Source: Bacteroidota bacterium (GTDB taxonomy: Bacteria > Bacteroidota > Ignavibacteria > UBA10030 > UBA8401). Taken from it: DNA of 64,000 bases. This document shows, one piece after another, positions 46,328 to 56,059 of this stretch. Location: positions 1-64,000 of the forward strand of contig JAUXTU010000015.1 of NCBI GenBank assembly GCA_030679145.1. Reading direction: 5' to 3'. The position numbers and the translations under genes were made by a program. The notes under the pieces were generated by a model, which was given only the letters and a program-made list of their open reading frames with translations, was not told the origin of the DNA and did not search any database. Numbering within the stretch: position 1 is the stretch's first letter; each line of letters starts with the position of its first letter.

Positions 46328-47905
46328 ATGAAACAGAATTCAATTTTTCGTCGTGGAATGAGCGCATTAGTTGCACTCGTTCTTTTTGTTGGTTTAGCAA
46401 TGAGCCAAGATTTTGTCATTGTCAACGGAAGCACAATTACTAATTCCGGAACAATTAAAGTAAAAGGAAATATCACCAACGCAGGCGTTGCAAGTGCAAC
46501 AACAATTGGCGGTACCGTGCAGTTGAAAGCAAACGCAGTACAATCAATTGGTACAGCAGCTTCTACTGCAATTAATTTTGCCAACCTTGTTATCCCTGCG
46601 TCTGCTGGCGCCGCAAAAACATTCAACGTTGCATCTACAATTGCAACTTCGATTGATATTGCAGCAGCTGCAAATGCAAGTTCATCGTACGATTTAAATG
46701 GACAAACATTAACACTTCAAGGCAGTATTGCAAACACTGGTGGAGCAACAATACCGTATGTTTTTTCCGGAGCAAGTTCTACGGTTGATTATGATGGTGG
46801 TGCACAAAACGTTTGGGGCAGCAGCGGATTTACATATTACAACTTAACAGTAAGCAACGCCGGCGATAAAACAATGGTTGGTGATGTAACAGCTTCCAAT
46901 AATATTTCAGCAACCGCAGGAGCTCTCTTGATCAACGGAAATACACTCACCGCAGGTGGAACATATAATATCTCCGGTGGATCTGTAACTGGTGGAGCTA
47001 CTTCAAATATCGTATTAAACGGAAGCGGAGATCTTGCGACGTTTGTAGTTACCAACGGACTTAATAATTTAACTCTTAACAGAGCAGCCAATACAGTTAC
47101 ACTCTCTTCCGGATTAACATTAGCCGGTGCAGCAACATTAACGGCTGGAACATTGCATGTAGATGCTGGTCAAACATTAACATTGAACGGTTCAGGATCA
47201 GTAGTTACGGGCGCTGGATCTTTAACAAGCAACGCTACTGGTACGGTTGATTATGCACTGAACTCACAAAATATCTTTGCAGCTAACTATGGAAACCTTT
47301 CTCTTACGTTGGGAGACAAAACATTCCCGAACTCAACAGTTGGTATCGCTGAAACATATACAGTTGGTGGAGGAACACATGGATATGGAACCGGTACTGT
47401 TGACTTCAACGGTGCATCACAAAGTATCCCAGCGGTTGCAGCATTCTACAATTTAACAACCAGCGGAAGCGGAACCAAAACAGCAGGTGGAAATATTGGT
47501 TTAACAAACAATTTGTTGAACGGAAGCGGTATTACGTTAACAATGGGAACAAACAGCTTAACACTTGGCGGTGGATCAACAACCAATACCGGCGGAACAA
47601 TTCAATTTGCAGGAGCTACCAACGGTTTAGCGATCAACTCTGGAACAATCGAGTATAATGGAACAATTGCTCAAGAAATTACTGCTGGAACATACAGTAC
47701 CTTGGCTCTTTCAACAGGAAACGTTGCTCTGACAAACAGAACAATTACCGGTACAACGGTTACAACTGGTGCAAGTTTAACAGTTCCTACATTCATCAGT
47801 TTGCAGCTTGATGCAACAGCAGCTCTTAACTTAAATAATGCAGCAGCAACGTTAACAGTTAATGGTGATCTGCAGAACGCCGGAACAATCGACGTTGGTA
47901 ACTAA
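46328..47905 (+). CDS. Exported beta-repeat surface protein
   Basis: 525 residues. The signal peptide ends GLAMSQ near residue 27. The mature N-terminus DFVIVNGSTITNSGTIKVKGNIT is paralogous to the start of the 1333-residue protein downstream (AQDLIVNGTLNNTGKIRVKN). Repeats rich in Asn, Gly, Thr and Ser follow (GSGDLATFVVTNGLNNLTLN, AATLTAGTLHVDAGQTLTLN), typical of beta-solenoids. ATG 46328 is preceded by AAGGAG (46315-46320). An upstream ATG at 46241 also has AAGGA, giving an extra 29-residue basic extension. No T9SS domain seen. Confidence 0.75.
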   Translation: MKQNSIFRRGMSALVALVLFVGLAMSQDFVIVNGSTITNSGTIKVKGNITNAGVASATTIGGTVQLKANAVQSIGTAASTAINFANLVIPASAGAAKTFNVASTIATSIDIAAAANASSSYDLNGQTLTLQGSIANTGGATIPYVFSGASSTVDYDGGAQNVWGSSGFTYYNLTVSNAGDKTMVGDVTASNNISATAGALLINGNTLTAGGTYNISGGSVTGGATSNIVLNGSGDLATFVVTNGLNNLTLNRAANTVTLSSGLTLAGAATLTAGTLHVDAGQTLTLNGSGSVVTGAGSLTSNATGTVDYALNSQNIFAANYGNLSLTLGDKTFPNSTVGIAETYTVGGGTHGYGTGTVDFNGASQSIPAVAAFYNLTTSGSGTKTAGGNIGLTNNLLNGSGITLTMGTNSLTLGGGSTTNTGGTIQFAGATNGLAINSGTIEYNGTIAQEITAGTYSTLALSTGNVALTNRTITGTTVTTGASLTVPTFISLQLDATAALNLNNAAATLTVNGDLQNAGTIDVGN

Positions 47906-47922
47906 TATTTAAATAATGGTCA

Positions 47923-47948
47923 CACGATGCTTGAATGAAAGCATCGTG
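47923..47948 (+). terminator. Hairpin after surface-protein gene
   Basis: A 10-bp perfect stem with a 6-nt loop, located 18 bp after the stop codon of the 46328 gene. There is no T-run, so it is a weak terminator or an mRNA 3'-end stabiliser. Confidence 0.5.
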
Positions 47949-48026
47949 AATAAACGATAGAAAAATTTTCACTGTTGGTCGTTCATCCTGATTCATCGGG
48001 ATGAGATTCGATTAAAAGAGAAAAAT

Positions 48027-48176
48027 ATGGTAGCACACAATCGTACATATGGTTGGCATCGTCAAGAGCCTATGCGATTATCGCTTGCGCGTTCGGATAC
48101 AGCAATCGCGGCGATGAAATCATATATGAAACTGAAGATTGCCATAAAATATCAAGGGAACACAATGTCCATGTGA
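48027..48176 (+). CDS. Possible 49-residue small protein
   Basis: The frame starts ATG GTA GCA and is preceded by an AAAGAGAAAAAT purine-rich tract. It encodes a basic peptide beginning MVAHNRTYGWHRQEP, with AIAAMKSYMKLKIAIKYQ in its second half. No homology recognised. It lies in the same direction as the surface genes. It may be spurious. Confidence 0.25.
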   Translation: MVAHNRTYGWHRQEPMRLSLARSDTAIAAMKSYMKLKIAIKYQGNTMSM

Positions 48177-48319
48177 ATAGGTATTGATGTGCGTCTCTAA
48201 AAAATGAAATGGTATAGTTCATAATTAAGTGTGGAATGACACTGCTGTCTTCATTCCTTTAAGAAATCAGTCAATGGGTGATGACCTTTGACTTAAATAA
48301 TAATGATGGATCTGTCGTT

Positions 48320-48344
48320 CGGAGTCCGTATTGAACGGACTCCG
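48320..48344. repeat. CGGAGTCCGT hairpin
   Basis: Perfect 10-bp stem with loop ATTGA, followed by GCGGCGGGTTTTT. It could be a REP-type palindrome or a terminator-like element upstream of the large surface gene. Confidence 0.5.
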
Positions 48345-48496
48345 TGCGGCGGGTTTTTAATCGGAGTTATTATTTTGTATGCATTACGAACAAGATGAAA
48401 AGACGTATTTGTTTTCTTTATTCGCTGGATTCCATTCGTGGAATCGAACGGATGCAAAAAAATTCTTATGCATAACACGTACGAACAGGTACACTT

Positions 48497-51400
48497 ATGA
48501 AAAATAAACTGACACGATATGCTTGCGCTCCGCCCAACGGGTCCGGTCTTCGACCGAGGTTCATCCGGCGAATGCAGATATTCGTTTCTGTTACAATGAT
48601 GTTGCTGCTGAATATTGGTTCGGCGCAGGATCTTATTGTCAACGGAACGCTGAATAACACCGGAAAAATTCGGGTAAAGAACCAAACAACAATCACTCAA
48701 CCGAATGTCGGCGGCGAGATTGAATTGAAAGGTGCAGACCAGACATTGCCTGCAAAGCAATATCAGAACATTCGTTTATCCGGAACGGGAACAAAAACAA
48801 CATCAGGAGGAAATTTATCAGTTCAGAAAAATCTTACAATTGCACCAGCAATAACATTACAAATACCGAAAGGTGATATCATTACACTTGGCGACACGTT
48901 GTTTGATTCAGGAACAGTAAAGGGTGCCATTCAAAAATCTGTCGATCTTACGGGAAGTACTACGTCTTCTAATTTCGGGAATATTGGAGCCACGATCAGC
49001 TGGTCATCCAAAGCTCCGGGAATTACAAGCGTCATCCGTGCATCGGATTCGCTGCAAATAGGAAATGGAAATCAATCGGTCAAACGGTATTATCAAATTC
49101 AACCGACCGATGCTACGGCAACAGGGAAAGTATCATTTAAATTTGCCGATGCGGAATTGAATGGACACGAAATTAACAATCTGCAATTATGGCGTTCGAC
49201 TGATAATGGAGCGACGTGGCTGCGACAAATTCCCGTTGTGGATACGTTATTAAAAACAATTTCAAAAACAGATACCGATGTGGTGCTTAAAGGACTCTGG
49301 GCAATAGCGGATACCATTCGTGCGCTGGGACCGCTGAATTTTGCCGCAGGAATTCCATCATCAATGGCGAATGCAAGCAAACCGAATATTCAGCCAAGAA
49401 TATTAACAACGCTGGACACTTTCAAAGTATTGATCACAGATATTTTTGGAACTCCATTGAAGAATATTTCGGTAACATTTGCAATCAGCGATACACCATC
49501 GACTGCTGCTGTTGGACAAAAATTGAGCAATACGCTTACCACAACCGACTCGCTTGGATATGCAGCAACAGTGTTAACGCTTGGCAACAAAGTTGGAACA
49601 TATACGGTAACAGCAACATCGTCGTCATTAACACCAATTGAAATATCAACATTTGCAAAATACGGCGCTCCGGATTCAGTGCTGCAAGCAAGCAATTTTG
49701 TTCAAACCAAACCAATACTTTCGGCGCTCGACAGTCTGTTTACTATTACCGTTTTTGATATTGGCGGAAATCCGGTTGACAGTGCGCAGGCACATTTTAT
49801 CATAGCATCAGTTCCATTTGGTGCGTCTGATACTTCATTAAGCGTTGCTAATGTACAGACGAATTCATTTGGACGCGCTTCTACGATATTGACTCTTGGC
49901 AGCAAAGTAGGACCATATACTGTTCGAGCATTCGTAGATGGACTTTCTGATACTGCAATATTTAACGCTAATGCAATTCCCGGAAGTCCCACGAATATTG
50001 TGAACAATGGAGGAAGCAATCAATCCGGAGTGAATGGGCAGCCACTTGCCAATCCGTTCGAAGCGTTCGTTACAGATGCAGGAGGAAATCCTGTTGCTGG
50101 TGATACGATAACATTTACAATTCTGAATGGTCAAACAAACGGTGCAGCATTAAGTCAAACAAAAGTTCCAACAAATAGTCTCGGAATTGCAACAACGATT
50201 CTTACGCTCGGTACAAAAACTGATGTTCCGTATATCGTTCAAGCACAATCAGTATCTATTGGCGGCGCATTAACGTACACGGCAACCGCACTTCCTGGTG
50301 CAGCTTCGGCAACAAATATTATTTCGGGAAATAATCAAACACTTGCTATCAGCAAAGTGCTTACGGATAGCTTTGTTGTACACATAACTGATGCTAATGG
50401 AAATCCGGTGCCAAACACTTCCGTGAAATTCACGATTACATCAGCTCCAATTGGCGGTGTTGGAATATTAAGTGTTATTGATACAACTACAGATTCCTTT
50501 GGCAATGCATCAACACGATTAACGCTTGGAAATAAAGCCGGACTCTATGTTGTCAACGCAGAAGTAACCGGCGTTCCAATTGTTACATTTAACGCAACTG
50601 CAATTCCGGGTAACGCAGTATCATTTGCTGCCGTCTCCGGTAATAATCAATCAACGCAGATCATCACGGCGCTGGCAAACGAATTTATTGTTCGTGTTGT
50701 TGATGCAGGCGGAAATAATGTTGCCGGCATAACAGTGAACTTTGCTATTGATTCAATTCCTGCGAATGATGCTACGGGACAATTAATCGCAACGCCGTCA
50801 GTTGTTTCCGATGCTAACGGTCTTGCGCGAACGAAATTCACCGTTGGAAACAAAGTCGGATTGTACCGAGTGAAAGCAAGCAGTGTCGGAGTTCCTGATA
50901 CATTCTTTACGGCAACGGCAACACACGGCGCAGCAAGCGCAATGATTGCAAGCGCAGGATTCAATCAAACAAAACCGATCCTTACTCCACTTGATATTCC
51001 ATTTACTCTTCATGTAGTTGATGTCGGCGGAAATGATGTTGCTGGTACAACTGTTAACTTTACATTCGATTCGATTCCTGCAAATGCAAACGGACAATTG
51101 TTTACGGATAGCACCGTTGTTTCTGATGCAAACGGTATTGCGCGCACAACATTGACCATAGGAAATAAAGTAGGATTATATCGAGTGAAAGCAAGCGGCG
51201 CAGGAGTTTCACCGATCACATTTACCGCTACAGCAACATACGGAGCAATTGCTCAGATCGCTCAAATTTTGGGCAACGCTCAAACACGCCCAACGGCAAC
51301 AATGCTTGATACTGCGTTTGTTGTAACGGTAAAAGATGCCGGCGGAAACGTTATTCCACAGGCGAAAGTTTCGTTCACGATCACTTCCCGTCCGGCAAAT

Positions 51401-52498
51401 GCAACCGGTCAACGGTTAACGGATACACTTGTAACGGCGGATTCGCTTGGTGTTGCGTCAACATTCCTGACACTTGGCGATATTGAAGGTTCGTATGTTG
51501 TTTCTGCAACATCGTCGGGAATTAGTTCATCGCAGTTCATATCGAATGCGTTCTATATCTACGGCGATCCGAACAATGATATTGATGTGAACATTGCCGA
51601 TATCACAATGATGATCGATCATATTTATAGCAAGAACGTATTCTCTATGGGCGACTCGATCAAATCTGATCTGAACAAAGATGGAAAAGTTGATACGGCG
51701 GACGTAAAAGTTCTTGAGGAAAATATTTTATTAAGTCCGCTTCTTCTGGTAAACAGAACTGCTCCGGTTGGTCCTGTTAATGGATCAAGAAACCAAACGG
51801 ATTCTACAACAGAACTTGCGAAGCAGCAATATTTCAGTGATGCAACAGCACAGCTTGAAGTTACTTCACAGGGATTACGGTTGAATATGGTGAACAATGT
51901 TCCTATACGCGGAATTGAATTGCGCATCCGAACAAAAGATTCCACCGCAGTTGACAGAATCAACTATCTTTTCGCCCGCGCTCAAAAGATGGATGTGGTG
52001 GTTCGTTCGATCAATAACGATATAACAATTCTTGTGTACAGCTTGCTAAATTCGGAAATTCAACCGGGTGAAGGAACCATTCTGCGATTACCAAAGATCA
52101 CGTCGCTCGCTCAGATCGATACGAGTCAGGTGATTCTATCGATCACATCAAACATTGCAGTGAGACCGGAAGTAAAGACCGAATCAGCTCCGGCATCGGC
52201 ATATCCGGTAACCTACAGATTGGAACAAAATTATCCGAATCCGTTCAACGGCTCAACGATCATTCGGTATGATATTCCTGATATCAAATCTGCAGAGACG
52301 AAAATTGCGCTCCAGGTCTTTAATATTCTTGGTCAAAAGATCAAAACGCTTGTCAACACACCTCACGATCCCGGTCCGCATCAAGTAACGTGGGATGGAA
52401 CGAACGATAACGGCGAACGCGTAGCAACAGGCGTGTATTTCTATCGCCTGATCACAAAAAATTTCCTCACAACAAAGAAGATGATTTATGTTAAATAA
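48497..52498 (+). CDS. Giant surface protein: Big-1-like Ig repeats, dockerin-like domain, T9SS sorting domain
   Basis: 1333 residues. A long basic leader precedes the signal peptide (ending NIGSAQ). Residues about 45-120 are paralogous to the 46328 protein. About seven tandem Ig/Big-1 (invasin-like) domains of roughly 100 residues cover about 275-1020 (repeating TDAGGNPV, TNSLGIATTILTLG, VGLYRVKAS). A dockerin type I-like pair of calcium loops lies at about 1022-1080 (GDPNNDIDVNIADITMMIDH, SDLNKDGKVDTADVKVL). A further beta domain precedes the T9SS type A domain (about 1240-1333, QNYPNPFNGSTIIRYDIP). It should be a large extracellular adhesin or scaffold anchored by T9SS. Confidence 0.85.
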   Translation: MKNKLTRYACAPPNGSGLRPRFIRRMQIFVSVTMMLLLNIGSAQDLIVNGTLNNTGKIRVKNQTTITQPNVGGEIELKGADQTLPAKQYQNIRLSGTGTKTTSGGNLSVQKNLTIAPAITLQIPKGDIITLGDTLFDSGTVKGAIQKSVDLTGSTTSSNFGNIGATISWSSKAPGITSVIRASDSLQIGNGNQSVKRYYQIQPTDATATGKVSFKFADAELNGHEINNLQLWRSTDNGATWLRQIPVVDTLLKTISKTDTDVVLKGLWAIADTIRALGPLNFAAGIPSSMANASKPNIQPRILTTLDTFKVLITDIFGTPLKNISVTFAISDTPSTAAVGQKLSNTLTTTDSLGYAATVLTLGNKVGTYTVTATSSSLTPIEISTFAKYGAPDSVLQASNFVQTKPILSALDSLFTITVFDIGGNPVDSAQAHFIIASVPFGASDTSLSVANVQTNSFGRASTILTLGSKVGPYTVRAFVDGLSDTAIFNANAIPGSPTNIVNNGGSNQSGVNGQPLANPFEAFVTDAGGNPVAGDTITFTILNGQTNGAALSQTKVPTNSLGIATTILTLGTKTDVPYIVQAQSVSIGGALTYTATALPGAASATNIISGNNQTLAISKVLTDSFVVHITDANGNPVPNTSVKFTITSAPIGGVGILSVIDTTTDSFGNASTRLTLGNKAGLYVVNAEVTGVPIVTFNATAIPGNAVSFAAVSGNNQSTQIITALANEFIVRVVDAGGNNVAGITVNFAIDSIPANDATGQLIATPSVVSDANGLARTKFTVGNKVGLYRVKASSVGVPDTFFTATATHGAASAMIASAGFNQTKPILTPLDIPFTLHVVDVGGNDVAGTTVNFTFDSIPANANGQLFTDSTVVSDANGIARTTLTIGNKVGLYRVKASGAGVSPITFTATATYGAIAQIAQILGNAQTRPTATMLDTAFVVTVKDAGGNVIPQAKVSFTITSRPANATGQRLTDTLVTADSLGVASTFLTLGDIEGSYVVSATSSGISSSQFISNAFYIYGDPNNDIDVNIADITMMIDHIYSKNVFSMGDSIKSDLNKDGKVDTADVKVLEENILLSPLLLVNRTAPVGPVNGSRNQTDSTTELAKQQYFSDATAQLEVTSQGLRLNMVNNVPIRGIELRIRTKDSTAVDRINYLFARAQKMDVVVRSINNDITILVYSLLNSEIQPGEGTILRLPKITSLAQIDTSQVILSITSNIAVRPEVKTESAPASAYPVTYRLEQNYPNPFNGSTIIRYDIPDIKSAETKIALQVFNILGQKIKTLVNTPHDPGPHQVTWDGTNDNGERVATGVYFYRLITKNFLTTKKMIYVK

Positions 52499-53291
52499 TC
52501 TGAAAAAAAACCTTTGCATTAGCAAAGATAAGTCCGGCCATACAGCTAATTGTTGTTCGCCGATGCTGATCTATGTTCTTATCGTTTCGATGTTTCTGTC
52601 AAGCTGCTCCGGGGCAATGAATTCTCCCGCCGCCGTCAATTATATATATACATACACGATGACGCAGCCGCAGAAGAACGACAAACTGATTTTTCGTGAT
52701 AATTATTTGTTCATTCAATTTTTTATTGATCAATCGGCGATCAGCTTTCAATTGCAGAATGTTTCAGGAGCGTCAATGTCTATTGTGTGGGAAAAAGTTT
52801 CTCTTGGAGTGAACAAACGGACATTTGCGGTTCGGAACACCAGCACCTTCTATTCGTTAGGAAACTCAGCACCTCTGCCTCTGGCTATTCCTTCATTAGG
52901 TTATATCCGCGAAATAGTAATCCCGCGGGAAAATGTGTTTGTTAAAAAAGAGAAATGGGTTGAAAAAGAATTTTTTCTGACGAACGACCGCGGTTCGCAG
53001 CGATATAAGAAAGCAATCACCGGAATGGTTGGAAGTGAAGTGACATTAACGATCCCGGTCAAGATCGGCGAGATTATTGTCGAATATCCATTTGTATTCA
53101 AAGTAAGCGCCGTTACTCCTCTTCCGTCAAACGTGCTTCCCCCTGTGAAGAGTCGTCCACCTGTTCCGAAAACAAATTTGCAGGAAGCGGGTGCGGGGAG
53201 CGATCTTGTTCCAATTATGATCGCGGCAGGAGTATTCGGTGTGGCGATCTATCTTCTTTCGCAGAAAAAAACACCGGCGGCAGATCTATGA
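52488..53291 (+). CDS. Lipoprotein with C-terminal membrane segment, unknown function
   Basis: 267 residues. A hydrophobic stretch with FLSSCSG is a lipobox at about residue 40; starting at ATG 52563 would give a shorter, more normal signal peptide. The mature domain is all beta, with KLIFRDNYLFIQFFIDQSAISFQLQN in extended strands. A proline-rich linker and a C-terminal membrane helix follow (IMIAAGVFGVAIYLLSQKK). It overlaps the end of the giant surface gene by 11 bp, so it is co-translated and may tether or assemble the surface structure. Confidence 0.65.
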   Translation: MLNNLKKNLCISKDKSGHTANCCSPMLIYVLIVSMFLSSCSGAMNSPAAVNYIYTYTMTQPQKNDKLIFRDNYLFIQFFIDQSAISFQLQNVSGASMSIVWEKVSLGVNKRTFAVRNTSTFYSLGNSAPLPLAIPSLGYIREIVIPRENVFVKKEKWVEKEFFLTNDRGSQRYKKAITGMVGSEVTLTIPVKIGEIIVEYPFVFKVSAVTPLPSNVLPPVKSRPPVPKTNLQEAGAGSDLVPIMIAAGVFGVAIYLLSQKKTPAADL

Positions 53292-53324
53292 TACCCTGAA
53301 GCACCAGAAAGTTTTTTGTTTGTG

Positions 53325-53448
53325 GTCATTCTGACGCTGAGCGCAGCGAAGCGGAAGAATCTGCTAGTGGTGTTGGAAAAAAGAGTCAATCCCACTGCAA
53401 AGGCCAGATTCTTCGTCCCAATAAACAACATTGGAACTCAGAATGACG
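53325..53448. repeat. REP-like element, GTCATTCTGA ... TCAGAATGAC
   Basis: Inverted ends GTCATTCTGA and TCAGAATGAC enclose inner complementary AAGAATCT/AGATTCTT segments. It lies between two lipoprotein genes and occupies most of the 272-bp gap; no gene seen in it. Confidence 0.7.
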
Positions 53449-53564
53449 TTGATTTGAGATGTTTATTCGTTATAGAAAAGTCTAATCCAAAAATGGTTGA
53501 CCGGAACAATCGGTACACCTATATTTATACAAGTTTAATAACCAATAGTTAGCGGAGAAATATT

Positions 53565-53840
53565 ATGAAAAAGATCATTGTTTTATTATCATTTGCATTT
53601 ATTCTTACCGGATGCTCAAACGCACCCGTTGCAATGAAAGTGACCAAAAAATATTTTGCTCCGGTAAAGACGCTTGCACAAAAGCCGTCGCAGAACAAAT
53701 CAAAATACGCGGTTTCTCTATCAATAGAAAAAGAGCTGTCAGAGAAGAATACAATGATTGAACTGCTGACGAAAGAGAATGACCAATTGCGCGCCCGACT
53801 GGCAAAATTAGAGAAGAAACTTCAGATCATTCAATCGTAA
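53565..53840 (+). CDS. Small lipoprotein with coiled-coil
   Basis: 91 residues. The signal peptide ends FILTGCSN, a clean lipobox (Cys 17). The C-terminal half is a strongly heptad-like coiled coil (IEKELSEKNTMIELLTKENDQL, RARLAKLEKKLQ). It resembles small Lpp-like or structural lipoproteins. It has a good GGAG ribosome binding site and follows the surface-gene series, but a REP element separates it. Confidence 0.78.
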   Translation: MKKIIVLLSFAFILTGCSNAPVAMKVTKKYFAPVKTLAQKPSQNKSKYAVSLSIEKELSEKNTMIELLTKENDQLRARLAKLEKKLQIIQS

Positions 53841-53896
53841 TTTCAATTTTTGCTTTACTTTCCGCTGAAATTTAACGGGAAGCATATTGGGGAATA

Positions 53897-53929
53897 AAAA
53901 ACGCCGCTCGTTAGAGTGGCGTTTTTGTT
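53897..53929. terminator. Bidirectional terminator
   Basis: AAAAAACGCC stem pairs with GGCGTTTTT around a GCTCGTTAGAGT loop, which can itself pair partly. It sits between convergent genes ending at 53840 (plus) and 53929 (minus). Confidence 0.88.
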
Positions 53930-55950
53930 CAATCAGAAAATTTCATTCTGCCATATTTGTCGATTTTTATAAGTCTCATTTCAAATCCTTTGTTGAATAG
54001 CGTGCTGGCTCCTCCAATAAGAAAACCGCCGTCAGCTGTTTCACAAACAGACCAACCGTTATCCGGTCCATCATACGCAAAGCGTTTAAACCACAACTGA
54101 TTCCCATTCTCATCGATTTTCATTACATAGAGGTCATGTGTTTCCCATTGAGATGTTTCGTATCCTCCTGTTATAAGATATCCGCCATCTTTTAAAGGTG
54201 ATATGCAGGCAGCATGATCTTGAGCGGTTCCGCCGTATGTTTTTGACCAAATCAAATTTCCTACTGAATTTGTTTTTGCAATCCAAATATCAGAGAACGA
54301 TGAATTTGGATTGCTCGTTGTTCCCGCTAGAAGGATCTCACCATTTGGATTAACAGTTGAGGCTTGAATATAACTCGGTGCAAGGTCTTGATATTTGAAA
54401 GACCATAACAAATCTCCAGCAATGTTCATCATTTTTACCCATGGAACTGCCGGCGCATATCTTGCGGAATCAATCTTGGGTATGTAGTTTCCTGCTACGA
54501 TAATATTACTGCCAAACTTCTGTAAAGCTTGTATTTCGTTGAATCCGTTTTCAATGATTGTTTTAGTAAAAACTGTATCGCCATTCGAATTACATTTAAG
54601 CAGCCAGCCATTTCTTGTTTCAAAATCTAGTCCTATCGAACCGCCAACAAAAAATGACCCGTCATTATTTTCAACGACATCATAAAAATATTGTTCATGA
54701 AAGCCGGTAAAAGGTTTATAGAAAACTTCCAAGCCATTGCTGTTTAACTTCACAAGCGCCGCTGTGCTGGTGTTGGTATTGCATGCAAGAATGAATCCAT
54801 GGTCGGCGGTAACTTTCATTGCCCGAGCAACAAACGAATGGTTTTGTTGCCACAACACAGTGCCAAATTTATCTAATTTAATTGTTGCGCCACCCGCTTC
54901 GGTTTGGGCCGATAGAATATATTCACCAGTGGATAATTGTTGAGCAAAACGAATCGAACCGCTTCCGAAATTGGGAAATGTTTTTGAAAAAGTGACCATT
55001 GTGGCGAACTCTGCATAATCACTCCAATGACTACTGCGACCTTGCTTGTTATATGCTTTTACTTTCCATGCATATAACGAAACCGGAAGAGTAGGGACTT
55101 GAAGAAATGTATCCGCTGTTGTTTTTGTAAATACAGGAATTACACTATTAGGGAATTCCCTTATTTCAATTTCATACATTTCGGCCGTAGGCAAAGAATT
55201 CCATGTATACATTGTTGTAGAATTACCCTCATACTTATTGTTTACGGGCGATATTGAGATGGGTCGAAATATAATATCCTTCGAGAAGACAATATTGATA
55301 TAGGATTTTGCAACCATTCCATTTTTGGCAGTTGCAATGGCTTCTACATAATGGGAACTACCATCAGCCCAATATCCAACGTACCAATATTGTTCAAATG
55401 GTTTCGCACTGTCGATGCCAATTATTTTTCCGTCAACTAAAAATGAAACACTTTTAAGAGTTTCTTCATCGAATGGACCTAAAGCAAGAGTACTTGGATC
55501 TAAGTAACTTGTACCCGATAATGGAGGATAGTAGAACAATTGAAATCCAACGGCAGAACTATCAACCGTTACAATAACTGTGTCCGAGGTCCCTATTGTG
55601 CCAAGAGTATCAATAGCTTTTGCTATAAGTGTATGGGTCTTGCCATCAGCCCAAAATCCGGCATTCCATACACACCGATATGGTTTAACGGAATCTTCAT
55701 TTATTTTAGCATTATCGACATAGAAATGAACTGTTTTTAATCCCAATCTATGCTCTACGCTTACTTCAATATAGAGTGGTCCTTTTAAAACCTCCCCACT
55801 TGTTGGACTGGTAATTGTTACAGTTGGCACAAATGGTTTTGAATCTTCTGTTTCTACAGGTGCATTCTTTTGGCAAGATATTGTTAAAATAATAAAAAGA
55901 TATAATGGCCAAATTACATATTTTGAGTATAAAATTTTATTAATCATCAT
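53929..55950 (-). CDS. Lipoprotein with Ig-like domains, FN3-like domain and beta-propeller
   Basis: 673 residues. The signal peptide ends LTISCQKN, so the protein is lipid-anchored. Two Ig-like domains follow (about 40-135 and 140-225; each has DSxKPxxxxWxxGxWADG). An FN3-like domain lies at about 235-320 (YTWNSLPTAEMYEIEIREFPN). A beta-propeller of repeated blades makes up the rest (GGTAQDHAACISPLKDGGYLI, NDGSFFVGGSIGLDF). It likely binds a ligand at the cell surface or in the periplasm. No T9SS domain. It starts about 180 bp from the divergent neighbourhood, where no other gene is visible. Confidence 0.78.
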   Translation of the reverse strand: MMINKILYSKYVIWPLYLFIILTISCQKNAPVETEDSKPFVPTVTITSPTSGEVLKGPLYIEVSVEHRLGLKTVHFYVDNAKINEDSVKPYRCVWNAGFWADGKTHTLIAKAIDTLGTIGTSDTVIVTVDSSAVGFQLFYYPPLSGTSYLDPSTLALGPFDEETLKSVSFLVDGKIIGIDSAKPFEQYWYVGYWADGSSHYVEAIATAKNGMVAKSYINIVFSKDIIFRPISISPVNNKYEGNSTTMYTWNSLPTAEMYEIEIREFPNSVIPVFTKTTADTFLQVPTLPVSLYAWKVKAYNKQGRSSHWSDYAEFATMVTFSKTFPNFGSGSIRFAQQLSTGEYILSAQTEAGGATIKLDKFGTVLWQQNHSFVARAMKVTADHGFILACNTNTSTAALVKLNSNGLEVFYKPFTGFHEQYFYDVVENNDGSFFVGGSIGLDFETRNGWLLKCNSNGDTVFTKTIIENGFNEIQALQKFGSNIIVAGNYIPKIDSARYAPAVPWVKMMNIAGDLLWSFKYQDLAPSYIQASTVNPNGEILLAGTTSNPNSSFSDIWIAKTNSVGNLIWSKTYGGTAQDHAACISPLKDGGYLITGGYETSQWETHDLYVMKIDENGNQLWFKRFAYDGPDNGWSVCETADGGFLIGGASTLFNKGFEMRLIKIDKYGRMKFSD

Positions 55951-56059
55951 GTCATAATTTAGATTGTCTTATGTGTAGACGTTTTAATTGTTAGTTATAA
56001 ACATAAAATGCGAAACGTTATCCCTCGGGTTTTTATGTTCCCTAATAACTGCTCATTGT

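Larger units (their letters stand above)
47906..48496. other. 591-bp intergenic region with hairpins and a small possible ORF
   Basis: Between two surface genes. It holds a hairpin right after the upstream stop, CACGATGCTT-GAATGA-AAGCATCGTG (47923-47948). A REP-like CATCCTGAT/ATCGGGATG segment lies near 47985-48005. A second hairpin, CGGAGTCCGT-ATTGA-ACGGACTCCG, lies at 48320-48344. A 49-codon frame at 48027-48176 on the plus strand is described separately. Otherwise nothing recognisable. Confidence 0.6.

Noticed and set aside
48293-48760. 155-residue minus-strand frame
   Set aside because: It overlaps the start of the giant surface gene and a hairpin; no motif or RBS seen.
49300-51550. Regular repeats suggesting a CRISPR array
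   Set aside because: The periodicity is about 300 bp, in frame, and encodes Big-1-like protein domains; no short identical repeats with unique spacers.
53929-55950. T9SS sorting domain on the beta-propeller lipoprotein
   Set aside because: The C-terminus reads as a propeller blade (GGFLIGGASTLFNKGF) without the PNPFNP motif; the lipobox gives its localisation.
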